Assembly: GCA_035266845.1 (NCBI GenBank)
Contig: DATFMP010000098.1
Coordinates: 1 to 19,380 of the forward strand
Origin: DATFMP01 sp035266845
GTDB taxonomy: Bacteria > SAR324 > JACQKK01
Length of the DNA stretch: 19,380 bases
Direction: 5' to 3'
Each line of letters opens with the position of its first letter. Positions within the stretch are counted from its first letter, which is position 1. This document shows, one piece after another, positions 7,454 through 16,130 of the stretch. The position numbers were made by a program, and so were the translations under genes. The notes beneath the pieces were generated by a model. That model saw nothing but the letters and a program-made list of their open reading frames with translations. It did no database searches and was not told the DNA's origin.

Positions 7454-7496
7454 AAACAAAAACGGCCTGTCCCCCCGCACGGAGAAGGACAGGCCG
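7454..7496 (-). terminator. Rho-independent terminator of the lipoprotein gene
   Basis: On the minus strand a perfect 10-bp stem CGGCCTGTCC/GGACAGGCCG (7463-7472 with 7487-7496) encloses a 14-base loop and is followed at once by TTTTTGTTT (7462-7454). It lies about 45 bases beyond the lipoprotein stop codon and before the ddl start. A smaller stem, CCGGCT/AGCCGG, sits at 7511-7528 just before it. This is the best intrinsic terminator in the window and separates the lipoprotein gene from ddl. Confidence 0.9.
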
Positions 7497-7539
7497 CTCA
7501 GGTGCCCGGACCGGCTTTCAGCAGCCGGCCAGGGGCGTG

Positions 7540-9648
7540 TCAGTCTTGGTTGTGGCCGTTCCCGTGGTCGCTACCCTGGCCCGGGTTGTCGTCATGGTCG
7601 CCACCGTGCCAGTCCCCGGAGCCGAGCCACCAGCCCCACCAGTGCCAATAGCCGCGGCCGTGCCACGTGTTCGGGCGCTGGTCGTAGGCGTGGCCCTCGG
7701 GCGGCTGACCCACGGCCACCACGGGGATCTGCACCGTGACCTCGGTCAGCCGCACGCTGCGGTTGGCCACGATCACGCGGGCGTGCACCGGCCCGCGCAC
7801 CCAGAAGGTGTCGCCGGCGCTCTGGCCCTTGGTGCAGACGGGGTTGCTGAAGGTGTTGCGCACGAAGTCGTCCAGCCAGCCGGCCATCTCCTCGCTGCGC
7901 TGACCGCCCAGATACCAGCACTTGAGCTGGCGCCGCCCGAAGGAGAGCAGCAGCATGAACTGGTTGGCGTCGCCCTGGGTTACGGAGATGTCCTCCGGAC
8001 TCGGAATGCGGATCTTCGCCCAGCCGGACAGCTCCACCTCGCCGTCCAGGAAGCGCAGCGGCGAGTTCTGCCGCTGGGCGGTCACCACGATGTAGTCCTG
8101 CGCCGGCGTGTTGCCGTCGCCGCCGTCCTCGCCCTGCTGGTCATCCCCGGGGGGCGGGGGCGGAGGGGGTGCCTGGATGCCGGCCAGGTCCAGATTCAGT
8201 TCGCGCGGCTGTCCCGGCGTGAGGCCGGCCACCACCTGGGCCGAGCGGGAGATGATGTTGCCGCTGCCCAGCGGATCGAGCAGGTCCTGCTCCGCCTTCA
8301 CGACGTACGAGCCACCCGGCAGGAACGACAGCAGCTGGCCCGGCAGCTCCACCAGGCCGCCCCCGGACGTGATGCCGATGGGCTCGTCGTTGGCGGAAAC
8401 GACCGCGCCCGGCACGGGCCCGTCGGGGTCGCGCACGTTCACGGTGAGCGGCGAGACCGGCTGCGCCGTGGTCACCTCGCGGGCGATCATCTGCGGCACG
8501 CACGCGAAGGTGCCGGTGAGCGTCCCCGTGCCGGTGGGCGTGGGAATGGTCACCGTCTGGGCGCAGTAGGCGAAGAGCTGCCCGTCGCGCGTGTCGCGGA
8601 ACTGCACCGACCATGTAATCGGCCCGGACGTGAAGCCCGGCACGGCCAGGGTGCCTTCATAGGCCGTCGAGGAACCCGACGAGGGCCCCAGCGTGAGCGC
8701 ACCCTCCACCAGGGAGGTGAGCGGGCCCACCACGGCCGCGGACGCCTGCAGCGTACCCAGGCCGCCGGCTTCGTCCACGATGGAGTTGGGCACGACGAAG
8801 GTCACGTTGCCGCTGTCCTGGGCCGGCGTGCTGCCCGGCGTGTAGGCATAGGAGACCTCCGTCACCAAGGGCTGCGGATTCAGATCGGTGGTGCCCCCGC
8901 TGCCGCCGATTTCCACGTTCTGGTCGGCCACCAGCTTGAGCGTGGAGCCGTCGTAGAACTTGATCAGGAAGTGGTAGGTGCCCTGCGGCAGCAGCACGTA
9001 CACGAACGGCTGCTCGGCATTGGCGTTGATGTTGAACAGGTTCTCGGCGCCGTCATCCACCTTGATGCTGAACGCCGGATCGCCGTAGGCCTTGATCTCG
9101 GTGAAGTCATACTTGAAGCGGAACTGCGCCAGCTGCTGGATCGTGCGCACGTCCACGGGCTGGTCGCTGATCACCGGGTTCAGCGTGAAGGCGATGGTGT
9201 TGCTGGTCTGTCCGTCGACGTTCAGGATCAGCTGATTCTGGGCGATGCCTGCGTAGTAGTGCGAGCCCGAATTCAGCAGGAAGTAGAAGTCGTAGCGGCC
9301 CGAATCGAGATTGAGCGTGACGGCCGTGTTGATGCGGAACGAGAGCTCGTCGACAGTGAGCGCCCAGTTGTAGACCTCGTCCGTGTTCTTGTCGATGGAG
9401 TGCACCAGCAGTTGCCCGTTCACCTGCACCGCTGTCGGCTGGGTGCTGGTCAGCGAGACGGCCTGCGGCGTAGCGGACGCCGTCGTGCTGGTCGTGCCCG
9501 TGCGGGCGTAGGAGCTCAGGGTGAAGTCGAAGCCGGCCGCATTGCCGCCCGATCCCCCCGTCGCCGAGCCGGGGCCCCCGCAGCCGGCCAGCGCCACCAT
9601 CAGCGCCACGGCCAGTCCCCACCAGCGCAATGGTTTCAACGCATTCAT
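7540..9648 (-). CDS. Large putative surface lipoprotein with Trp/His/Gly-rich C-terminal tail
   Basis: I do not recognise the family. The 702 residues begin with a lipoprotein signal peptide: KPLRWW, a hydrophobic run, then the lipobox LAGC with C23 as the predicted lipidated residue, followed by a Gly/Ser-rich linker. The mature part is beta-rich, with repeated stretches of the type LPQGTYHFLIKFYDGS and LDSGRYDFYFLL, suggestive of Ig- or carboxypeptidase-regulatory-like modules. A Pro7 run and an acidic linker (GDDQQGEDGGDG) separate a second half with SGWAKIRIPSPED and Cys residues at KCWY and VCTK. The end is extraordinary: WHGRGYWHWWGWW, then a His/Asp/Gly-rich tail. The ATG at 9648 is preceded by AGGAGGGAG. 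It is transcribed alone, with its own terminator. Confidence 0.78.
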   Translation of the reverse strand: MNALKPLRWWGLAVALMVALAGCGGPGSATGGSGGNAAGFDFTLSSYARTGTTSTTASATPQAVSLTSTQPTAVQVNGQLLVHSIDKNTDEVYNWALTVDELSFRINTAVTLNLDSGRYDFYFLLNSGSHYYAGIAQNQLILNVDGQTSNTIAFTLNPVISDQPVDVRTIQQLAQFRFKYDFTEIKAYGDPAFSIKVDDGAENLFNINANAEQPFVYVLLPQGTYHFLIKFYDGSTLKLVADQNVEIGGSGGTTDLNPQPLVTEVSYAYTPGSTPAQDSGNVTFVVPNSIVDEAGGLGTLQASAAVVGPLTSLVEGALTLGPSSGSSTAYEGTLAVPGFTSGPITWSVQFRDTRDGQLFAYCAQTVTIPTPTGTGTLTGTFACVPQMIAREVTTAQPVSPLTVNVRDPDGPVPGAVVSANDEPIGITSGGGLVELPGQLLSFLPGGSYVVKAEQDLLDPLGSGNIISRSAQVVAGLTPGQPRELNLDLAGIQAPPPPPPPGDDQQGEDGGDGNTPAQDYIVVTAQRQNSPLRFLDGEVELSGWAKIRIPSPEDISVTQGDANQFMLLLSFGRRQLKCWYLGGQRSEEMAGWLDDFVRNTFSNPVCTKGQSAGDTFWVRGPVHARVIVANRSVRLTEVTVQIPVVAVGQPPEGHAYDQRPNTWHGRGYWHWWGWWLGSGDWHGGDHDDNPGQGSDHGNGHNQD

Positions 9649-9714
9649 TCCGTGCACTCCCTCCTGGTGGCATTTCATGTCGGCAGGTTCCACGCGAACT
9701 CTCTTTGCGTGCCC

Positions 9715-9840
9715 GTCAGAAATTCATTACCGGTATTTCGGACGCCAATTGTGCCCAATTTCTGACAACAATCCGAGTAAACAAACCAACGAGTTCCGTT
9801 TCTGACAGAATTTTCTGACGGAAAAGAACCATTTTATGAC
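9715..9840. promoter_or_regulatory. Cluster of TTTCTGAC sites upstream of the lipoprotein gene
   Basis: TTTCTGAC occurs at 9759-9766, 9799-9806 and 9812-9819, with a one-mismatch copy TTTATGAC at 9833-9840 and one copy in the opposite orientation (GTCAGAAA, 9715-9722). The middle pair also forms CAGAA-TT-TTCTG (9806-9817). On the gene strand the motif reads GTCAGAAA. The stretch is markedly more AT-rich than the rest of the left part. It is the presumed regulatory region of the lipoprotein gene. The binding protein is not identifiable, and I cannot place a convincing -35/-10 pair. Confidence 0.5.
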
Positions 9841-9982
9841 ACACCGCCTATAACCCCAAAATTCCCAGCGATCGCAATTAAGACAAAAATAGCCTGATAG
9901 TGGTGCAATGTAAAGCAAAAAGCGACGCCAACGGACGTTCCCGGGTCAGAACCCGCATGTCGGACAATGGCTTCGGCGCCCA
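9841..9982. other. AT-rich non-coding space between mutY and the lipoprotein
   Basis: With the site cluster, this completes a gap of about 330 bases without a gene. Next to the mutY stop, on the minus strand, there is a short stem CGGGT/ACCCG and, about 20 bases further, a TTTTTGCTTT run. The two are too far apart for a good terminator. Beyond that it is A/T-rich (for example AAGACAAAAATAG) and probably part of the lipoprotein promoter region. No open frame of convincing composition was found. Confidence 0.4.
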
Positions 9983-11173
9983 TCAGGCGTCGTCATTTCC
10001 GATGAGCTCCAGGGCCTTGTGTCCCAGGCGGGCCAGTGGCAGCGCCGCGATGCGCGCCGCATCGGCCCAGCAGGCGTCGGACCCGGCCTCATTGCCCCCT
10101 GCGCCCCCTAAGGCCCGCGGCGACCCGGGCAGCCGGGCACGGAAGCAGCTCAGTTCGAGCTGGAAGTGCGTGAGGCCGTGGCTGAGCTGCCCGGCGCGCA
10201 CCAGCCGGGGCGGCTCGGGCAGGCCCAGCTCCGCCAGCAGGCGCCTCGCCGCGGCGGTGGCACTCTCGCCCACCTGGCGCTCCACCCAGGGCGGCTCCCA
10301 CAGGCCGCCCCACACGCCTGTCGGGGGACGGCGCCGCAACAGCAGGCGCCCGGCGGCATCCCGCAGCAGCAGCATGGCTCCCCTCCGCAAGGGTCGCGCG
10401 CGGCGCTCCGGTGGGGGCGGAAAGGCCTCCGGGCGGCCCTGGGCGCAGGCTGCACAGTGCGGCTGCAGCGGACACAGCAGGCACTGCGGCGCGGTGGGCC
10501 GGCACACCAGCGCGCCCAGCTCCATCAGGCCCTGGTTGAAGTCGCGCGGTCCGCGCTCCGGCACCAGCGCATCGGCCAGGGCCCATAGGCGGCGCTGCCC
10601 GCCGGTGGAGCGCGCGGGCACGTCCAGCGCCACCAGCCGCCCCAACACGCGGCCCACGTTGCCATCCACCAGCGGGGCGGGGCGGTTGTGGCCGATGCTG
10701 CGGATGGCCCCGGCGGTGTAGCGGCCGATGCCGGGCAGGGCCAGCAGCGCCTCCAGCTCCTCCGGTACCCGCCCGTCGTGCCGCTCCACGATGGCCTGGG
10801 CCGCTCGCTGCAGGTTGCGGGCGCGCGAGTAGTAGCCCAGCCCCTCCCAGGCCTTGAGCACTGCCTCCTGCGACGCGGCGGCCACGGCATGCACGTCCGG
10901 AAAGCGCGCCATCCAACGCTCGTAGTACGCGCGCACCGTCTCCACCTGGGTCTGCTGCAGCATGATCTCGGCCACCCACACGCCGTAGGGGTCGTACCCC
11001 TCCCGCCAGGGCAGGCGGCGCTGGGCAACGGCGAACCAGTCCATCACCGCCGTGCGCACCGCGGCCAGGGCGGCCGGGGTCAGCTCCGCCTCGCCGGCGG
11101 CCGGCGGTAGGGCATCGGCGCGCCGACGGCGACGGGTGGCCATGGCTGCGTCTGGGGCGGCGGCGGGCGGCAT
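9983..11173 (-). CDS. mutY: A/G-specific adenine DNA glycosylase
   Basis: Removes adenine mispaired with 8-oxoguanine in base excision repair. The 396 residues are slightly longer than E. coli MutY because of an Arg/Ala-rich N-terminal extension of about 30 residues. The catalytic glutamate is E79 in LQQTQVETV. The helix-hairpin-helix is LPGIGRYTAGAI (146-157), and the catalytic aspartate is D170 in PLVDGNVGR. The iron-sulfur ligands are C224-X6-C231-X2-C234-X5-C240. The C-terminal NUDIX-like 8-oxoG recognition domain includes GGLWEPP and SHGLTHFQLEL. The start at 11173 has GAGG upstream inside the end of the MFS gene; the next ATG (residue 11) has none. It begins 13 bases after the MFS stop, so the two are co-transcribed. 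Confidence 0.94.
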   Translation of the reverse strand: MPPAAAPDAAMATRRRRRADALPPAAGEAELTPAALAAVRTAVMDWFAVAQRRLPWREGYDPYGVWVAEIMLQQTQVETVRAYYERWMARFPDVHAVAAASQEAVLKAWEGLGYYSRARNLQRAAQAIVERHDGRVPEELEALLALPGIGRYTAGAIRSIGHNRPAPLVDGNVGRVLGRLVALDVPARSTGGQRRLWALADALVPERGPRDFNQGLMELGALVCRPTAPQCLLCPLQPHCAACAQGRPEAFPPPPERRARPLRRGAMLLLRDAAGRLLLRRRPPTGVWGGLWEPPWVERQVGESATAAARRLLAELGLPEPPRLVRAGQLSHGLTHFQLELSCFRARLPGSPRALGGAGGNEAGSDACWADAARIAALPLARLGHKALELIGNDDA

Positions 11174-11186
11174 GGGCCCCCGGGCC

Positions 11187-12491
11187 TCAGGCGGCGGAAG
11201 CGGGAGTGGCGGCAGGCGTCCGCTGCCGCGGCGGGGGCGTCACCAGGAACAGCAGCGCCGCGCACAGGCACAGCACGATGCCCAGCCGGAAGAAGTGGGT
11301 GTAGTTGCCGGACAGATCGAACAGGTGCCCGCCCAGCCAGGGGCCCATGGAGCCCGCCACGACAATGGCCGGCTGCGCCACGCCATAGATGCGGCCCAGG
11401 GCATTGCGGCCGAAGTAGTCCGCCCACACCATCGCCTGCAACTGCAGGTAGGGCCCGTGCAGCAGCCCGTTCACCACGGCATAGGTGAAGAGCATGGCCG
11501 GCGTGCTGGCGGTGAGCAGCAGGTACAGCCCCACGGCCTCGCCCAGGAACAGCGTCACCAGCGCCACCCGCACGCCGATGCGCTCGATGATGAAGCCCCA
11601 CAGGAACTTGGCCACCACCCCCGTGGTGAAGAACAGGCTCCACACGGCGCCGGCCATCACGCGGGAGAAGCCGCGCGCCTCCATGTGCGGCACGGCGTGC
11701 ACGAAGTACCCCTGCACGGCCAGCGTGCCCATCATCAGGCCCAGCAGCGTCATCCAGAACGAGCGCGTGCCCATCGCCTCGCGCAGGCTCCACATGGCCT
11801 CCGGAACGCCGGCCGCCCCTCCGGCGCCCCGTCCCCCGCCGGGGCTCTTCAGTTCCGGATGGTCGTCCAGCCCGAGCTGCTCCGGCCGATCCACCAGCAC
11901 CAGGAATGCCGGCACGGAGATGAACAGCACGGCCAAGCCACCCAGCACGACGTAGGCGAGCCGCCAGCCGGAGTGCTGGATCACGAAGGTGCACACCGGG
12001 ATCAGCAGCACGGCACCCAGCGAGGCACCCATCATCACGATGCCCATGGCCCGCCCACGGCGGCGCACGAACCAGCGGCTGACGTTGATGCTGCCGATCA
12101 TCTGTCCCACGCCGATCCAGGCCAGCGGATAGAGCAGGGACATCACCAGGTCGAACTGCCACACCTGCCGCACCGTCGACAGCGAGACCAGGCAGACGCC
12201 CGCACCCAGGCCGAAGCCGACCATCAGCTTGCGGGTGCCGATGCGGTCGATCAGGAAGCCCAGCCCCGGCGCGATGGTGGCCCCCATCGTCGTCCCGATG
12301 GGGATGGCGCGCGCGATGTCCGCCCGGTCCCAGCCGAACGTGGCCTGCAGCGGCGTGATGAACAGCCCGAACAGGGCGTTGAAGGAGAACGCGGACAGGT
12401 TGGCCACCAGCGCCACCCCCGCCACCGCCCAGCCATAGTAGAAATGGCGACCCAGGCGCTTGGCGACCCAATAGTTGATGCCCCGTTCCAT
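11187..12491 (-). CDS. MFS transporter, 12-helix, OFA/monocarboxylate-porter-like
   Basis: A 434-residue inner-membrane carrier. The N-terminus HFYYGWAVAGVALVANLSAFSF (16-37) is the typical first helix of OFA/monocarboxylate-type carriers (YYGWxV). The GFLIDRIGTRKLM segment is the motif A-like loop, and RGRAMGIVMMGASLGAVLLIP forms helices 4-5. A cytoplasmic loop rich in Gly/Ala (residues about 222-236) separates the two six-helix halves, and the second half repeats the GFIIERIGVR loop. Relatives carry oxalate, formate or other small organic acids, but the substrate is not predictable here. The ATG has GCGGAG six bases upstream. mutY follows after 13 bases, an unusual partner that suggests shared transcription rather than shared function. 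Confidence 0.85.
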   Translation of the reverse strand: MERGINYWVAKRLGRHFYYGWAVAGVALVANLSAFSFNALFGLFITPLQATFGWDRADIARAIPIGTTMGATIAPGLGFLIDRIGTRKLMVGFGLGAGVCLVSLSTVRQVWQFDLVMSLLYPLAWIGVGQMIGSINVSRWFVRRRGRAMGIVMMGASLGAVLLIPVCTFVIQHSGWRLAYVVLGGLAVLFISVPAFLVLVDRPEQLGLDDHPELKSPGGGRGAGGAAGVPEAMWSLREAMGTRSFWMTLLGLMMGTLAVQGYFVHAVPHMEARGFSRVMAGAVWSLFFTTGVVAKFLWGFIIERIGVRVALVTLFLGEAVGLYLLLTASTPAMLFTYAVVNGLLHGPYLQLQAMVWADYFGRNALGRIYGVAQPAIVVAGSMGPWLGGHLFDLSGNYTHFFRLGIVLCLCAALLFLVTPPPRQRTPAATPASAA

Positions 12492-12589
12492 GTGCGCTCC
12501 GCGGAGATAGCGTGAAAGCTGGCCTACCCGGTGTCCCCCATTTGCCCCGTAGAGATCAAGCGCGGCGCGCGCCGTGGGCCCGGCCGCGG

Positions 12590-12618
12590 TTGCCCCTGCC
12601 GTGGGCCAGGGCTATGCT
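12590..12618 (+). promoter_or_regulatory. Sigma70-type promoter candidate for ribE
   Basis: TTGCCC (12590-12595) and TATGCT (12613-12618) are separated by 17 bases, each with four of six consensus positions, and lie 54 bases before the ribE ATG. A perfect stem CGCCCGGCG/CGCCGGGCG around CC (12633-12652) lies in the predicted leader. The leader shows none of the conserved blocks of an FMN riboswitch. Confidence 0.45.
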
Positions 12619-12671
12619 GGCCGCGATGCACCCGCCCGGCGCCCGCCGGGCGTGCCCTCACAGCGAGCGCC

Positions 12672-13262
12672 ATGTTCACGGGAATCGTCGAGGAAATGGG
12701 CCGAGTGGAGGCCCTGGCCGAGATCGAAGGCGGCTGGCAGCTCACCGTGCGCGGCCCGCTGGCCGCCTCGGACAGCCGGCTAGGCGACAGCATCGCCGTC
12801 AACGGCGTGTGCCTCACCATCACCCGGCACGAAGGGGACGCGCTGAGCTTCGGGCTGGCCCCGGAGACGCTGGCCCGCACCAACCTGGGCGACCTCCAGC
12901 CCGGCAGTCCGGTGAACCTGGAGCGCGCCCTGCCGGCCAACGGCCGCATCGGCGGGCACTTCGTGCAGGGGCACGTGGACGGCACGGGCCGGCTGGTCGA
13001 GCGCACGGTGGACGGCGACTCCCTGCGCATTGCCGTGGAGACCCCGCCCGACCTGCTGCGCTACCTGGTGCCCAAGGGCTACGTGGCCGTGGACGGCACC
13101 AGCCTTACCGTGATCGACGTGCGGGACGACCGCTTCACCTTCATGCTGGTGGCCTACACCCAGCAGCACATCGTGCTGCCCGGCCTGCCCCTCGGCGCCC
13201 GCCTGAACCTGGAGGTGGACGTGCTCGCCAAGTATGCGGAGAAGTTCCTGGCGGGGCGGTAG
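12672..13262 (+). CDS. ribE: Riboflavin synthase alpha chain
   Basis: Converts two 6,7-dimethyl-8-ribityllumazine molecules into riboflavin plus a pyrimidinedione. The 196 residues contain two tandem lumazine-binding barrels. The first opens with MFTGIVEEMG, the invariant N-terminus, and contains DSIAVNGVCLTIT; the second opens with GHFVQGHVDGTGR and contains VAVDGTSLTVIDV. The ATG at 12672 is fixed by this N-terminus, although only a weak GCGAGCG precedes it. The gene stands alone on the plus strand; no ribD, ribBA or ribH is visible, so it is unlinked from the usual rib cluster. The same enzyme is called ribC in some nomenclatures. A G/C hairpin follows its stop. Confidence 0.95.
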   Translation: MFTGIVEEMGRVEALAEIEGGWQLTVRGPLAASDSRLGDSIAVNGVCLTITRHEGDALSFGLAPETLARTNLGDLQPGSPVNLERALPANGRIGGHFVQGHVDGTGRLVERTVDGDSLRIAVETPPDLLRYLVPKGYVAVDGTSLTVIDVRDDRFTFMLVAYTQQHIVLPGLPLGARLNLEVDVLAKYAEKFLAGR

Positions 13263-13285
13263 GAAGGCGAACCGCAACTACAGGC

Positions 13286-13302
13286 GGGGGCCGTGGGCCC
13301 CC
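13286..13302. repeat. G/C hairpin between convergent ribE and hicA
   Basis: GGGGGCC and GGCCCCC pair around a GTG loop, followed by ACACCCCC. It lies 24 bases past the ribE stop, in the gap between the convergent ribE and hicA genes. No T-run follows. It belongs in style with the G/C-run hairpins at 392, 2807, 2875 and 5011. Confidence 0.6.
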
Positions 13303-13361
13303 ACACCCCCGAGCGGGATCGGTGTACAGGGATTGCGGCGACACGTTTGGACGCCCGCGCT

Positions 13362-13601
13362 TCAATCCTCCAGCAGCCCCAAGCCGCGCAGGTCGGCATC
13401 CGACCAGCCCATGTCCGCGATCATTCCCGCCAAAGTGCCTCTCGGAAACCCGTCGCTCAGGCGGTGGTACACCACAACCACACGCCTTCCATCCGCATGG
13501 CGGTAAATGCGATGGCTGCCGCGCACCCGTGTCAGCTCGAAGCCGTCCCGGTGCAGGGCCGCAATCAGCCGGCGTGCTGTCACGCCCCGGGGGAGAGCCA
13601 T
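13362..13601 (-). CDS. hicA: HicA-family mRNA interferase toxin
   Basis: A 79-residue protein with the compact double-stranded RNA-binding-like fold of HicA (YcfA family). Residues 9-20 (ARRLIAALHRDG) form the first helix, followed by FELTRVRGSHRIYRH, where H30 in G-SH-R-Y is the expected catalytic histidine, and then RRVVVVYHRLSDGFPRGTLAGMIADMG. Toxins of this family cleave mRNA to stall growth unless neutralised by HicB. An in-frame TGA lies five codons upstream of the ATG, fixing the earliest start. No ribosome binding site is seen, so expression may be weak or translation may start at the GTG of codon 7. It follows hicB on the same strand after 84 bases. Confidence 0.86.
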   Translation of the reverse strand: MALPRGVTARRLIAALHRDGFELTRVRGSHRIYRHADGRRVVVVYHRLSDGFPRGTLAGMIADMGWSDADLRGLGLLED

Positions 13602-13685
13602 GCGGTCAGTGGGTCAGAACCGTTCGTTGCGAAGGCCCGTGACCCCATCAGGAGGGAACTGTTGCTCCGCGGCGGCGCGGGCGGC

Positions 13686-13940
13686 TTACACATTGACCAC
13701 AACGGCCGGGGTCGCATACTCGGTGGCACCGATCTCGGCACCCACCGGCACCGCTTCGCCCGCGGCGATCAGGTCTTCCACATAGAGGGATACCGCTTCC
13801 TGGATGCGAGCCAACGCCTCTTCGGGCGTGTGTCCCCAGGTGTGGCAGCCAGGAAGCGCCGGGCAGAATCCGTGATACGCCCGGGTGCCGTCTTCCTGCT
13901 CATCCTCCTCGATGACGACGCGGTACACGTAGGATTTCAC
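13686..13940 (-). CDS. hicB: HicB-family antitoxin
   Basis: An 84-residue protein of the HicB_like antitoxin type. The strand YVYRVVIEEDEQEDGTRAYHGFC is followed by PALPGCHTWGHTPEEALARIQEAVSLYVEDL, the hallmark G-C-x-T-x-G-x-T-xEEAL pattern and helix of the partial RNase H-like fold that masks HicA. There is no C-terminal ribbon-helix-helix or helix-turn-helix, so DNA binding by this protein itself is doubtful. I placed the start at the GTG at 13940 because GAGGAA lies at good spacing before it; an upstream ATG would need an implausible extension. It is first in a two-gene operon with hicA, the reverse of the common hicA-hicB order. Confidence 0.86.
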   Translation of the reverse strand: MKSYVYRVVIEEDEQEDGTRAYHGFCPALPGCHTWGHTPEEALARIQEAVSLYVEDLIAAGEAVPVGAEIGATEYATPAVVVNV

Positions 13941-13977
13941 GGGGCTTCCTCGCTGGTGTGCGCAGCTTGCGGACTTC

Positions 13978-14011
13978 ATCGTACCATCCGGCATTTCGGC
14001 GTCAATGCCGG
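13978..14011 (-). promoter_or_regulatory. hicBA promoter with inverted-repeat operator over the -35 element
   Basis: On the minus strand TTGACG (14005-14000, five of six consensus positions) and TACGAT (13983-13978, four of six) are spaced by 16 bases, 38 bases before the hicB GTG. A perfect inverted repeat CCGGCATT-N8-AATGCCGG (13988-14011) covers the -35 element and part of the spacer. This is where a repressor would block RNA polymerase, as expected for autoregulated toxin-antitoxin operons. Confidence 0.6.
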
Positions 14012-14078
14012 TTGCCGCGCCAGGCAGGGCCTCGCCGCGGATGGCAGGCGGGGCGTGACCGCCCGGCCCGCGCCCCGC

Positions 14079-14107
14079 TTGCGGTGACCCGCCGGGCTTC
14101 CTATGAT
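14079..14107 (+). promoter_or_regulatory. Sigma70-type promoter candidate for the acetoacetyl-CoA synthetase gene
   Basis: TTGCGG (14079-14084) and TATGAT (14102-14107, five of six consensus positions) are spaced by exactly 17 bases and lie 59 bases before the ATG. It is divergent from the hicBA promoter, in a spacer of about 225 bases. Confidence 0.45.
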
Positions 14108-14166
14108 GGGCGCGCCGGCGCGCTGGTGGCCGGCGCAGACCGCCCGGAGCCCACAGGAAGCCCGCC

Positions 14167-16128
<1,962 letters not shown>

Positions 16129-16130
16129 CC

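Noticed and set aside
7405..9765. A 786-codon open frame on the plus strand opposite the lipoprotein gene
   Set aside because: It is an antisense shadow: low-complexity His/Arg/Gly/Ala-rich protein with no family motifs, while the minus strand has a signal peptide, ribosome binding site and terminator.
9900..9982. Intrinsic terminator after mutY
   Set aside because: A small CGGGT/ACCCG stem and a T-rich run exist but are about 20 bases apart, too far for a standard terminator.
12492..12671. Possible FMN riboswitch before ribE
   Set aside because: The leader has a GC hairpin but none of the conserved FMN-aptamer sequence blocks that I could look for.
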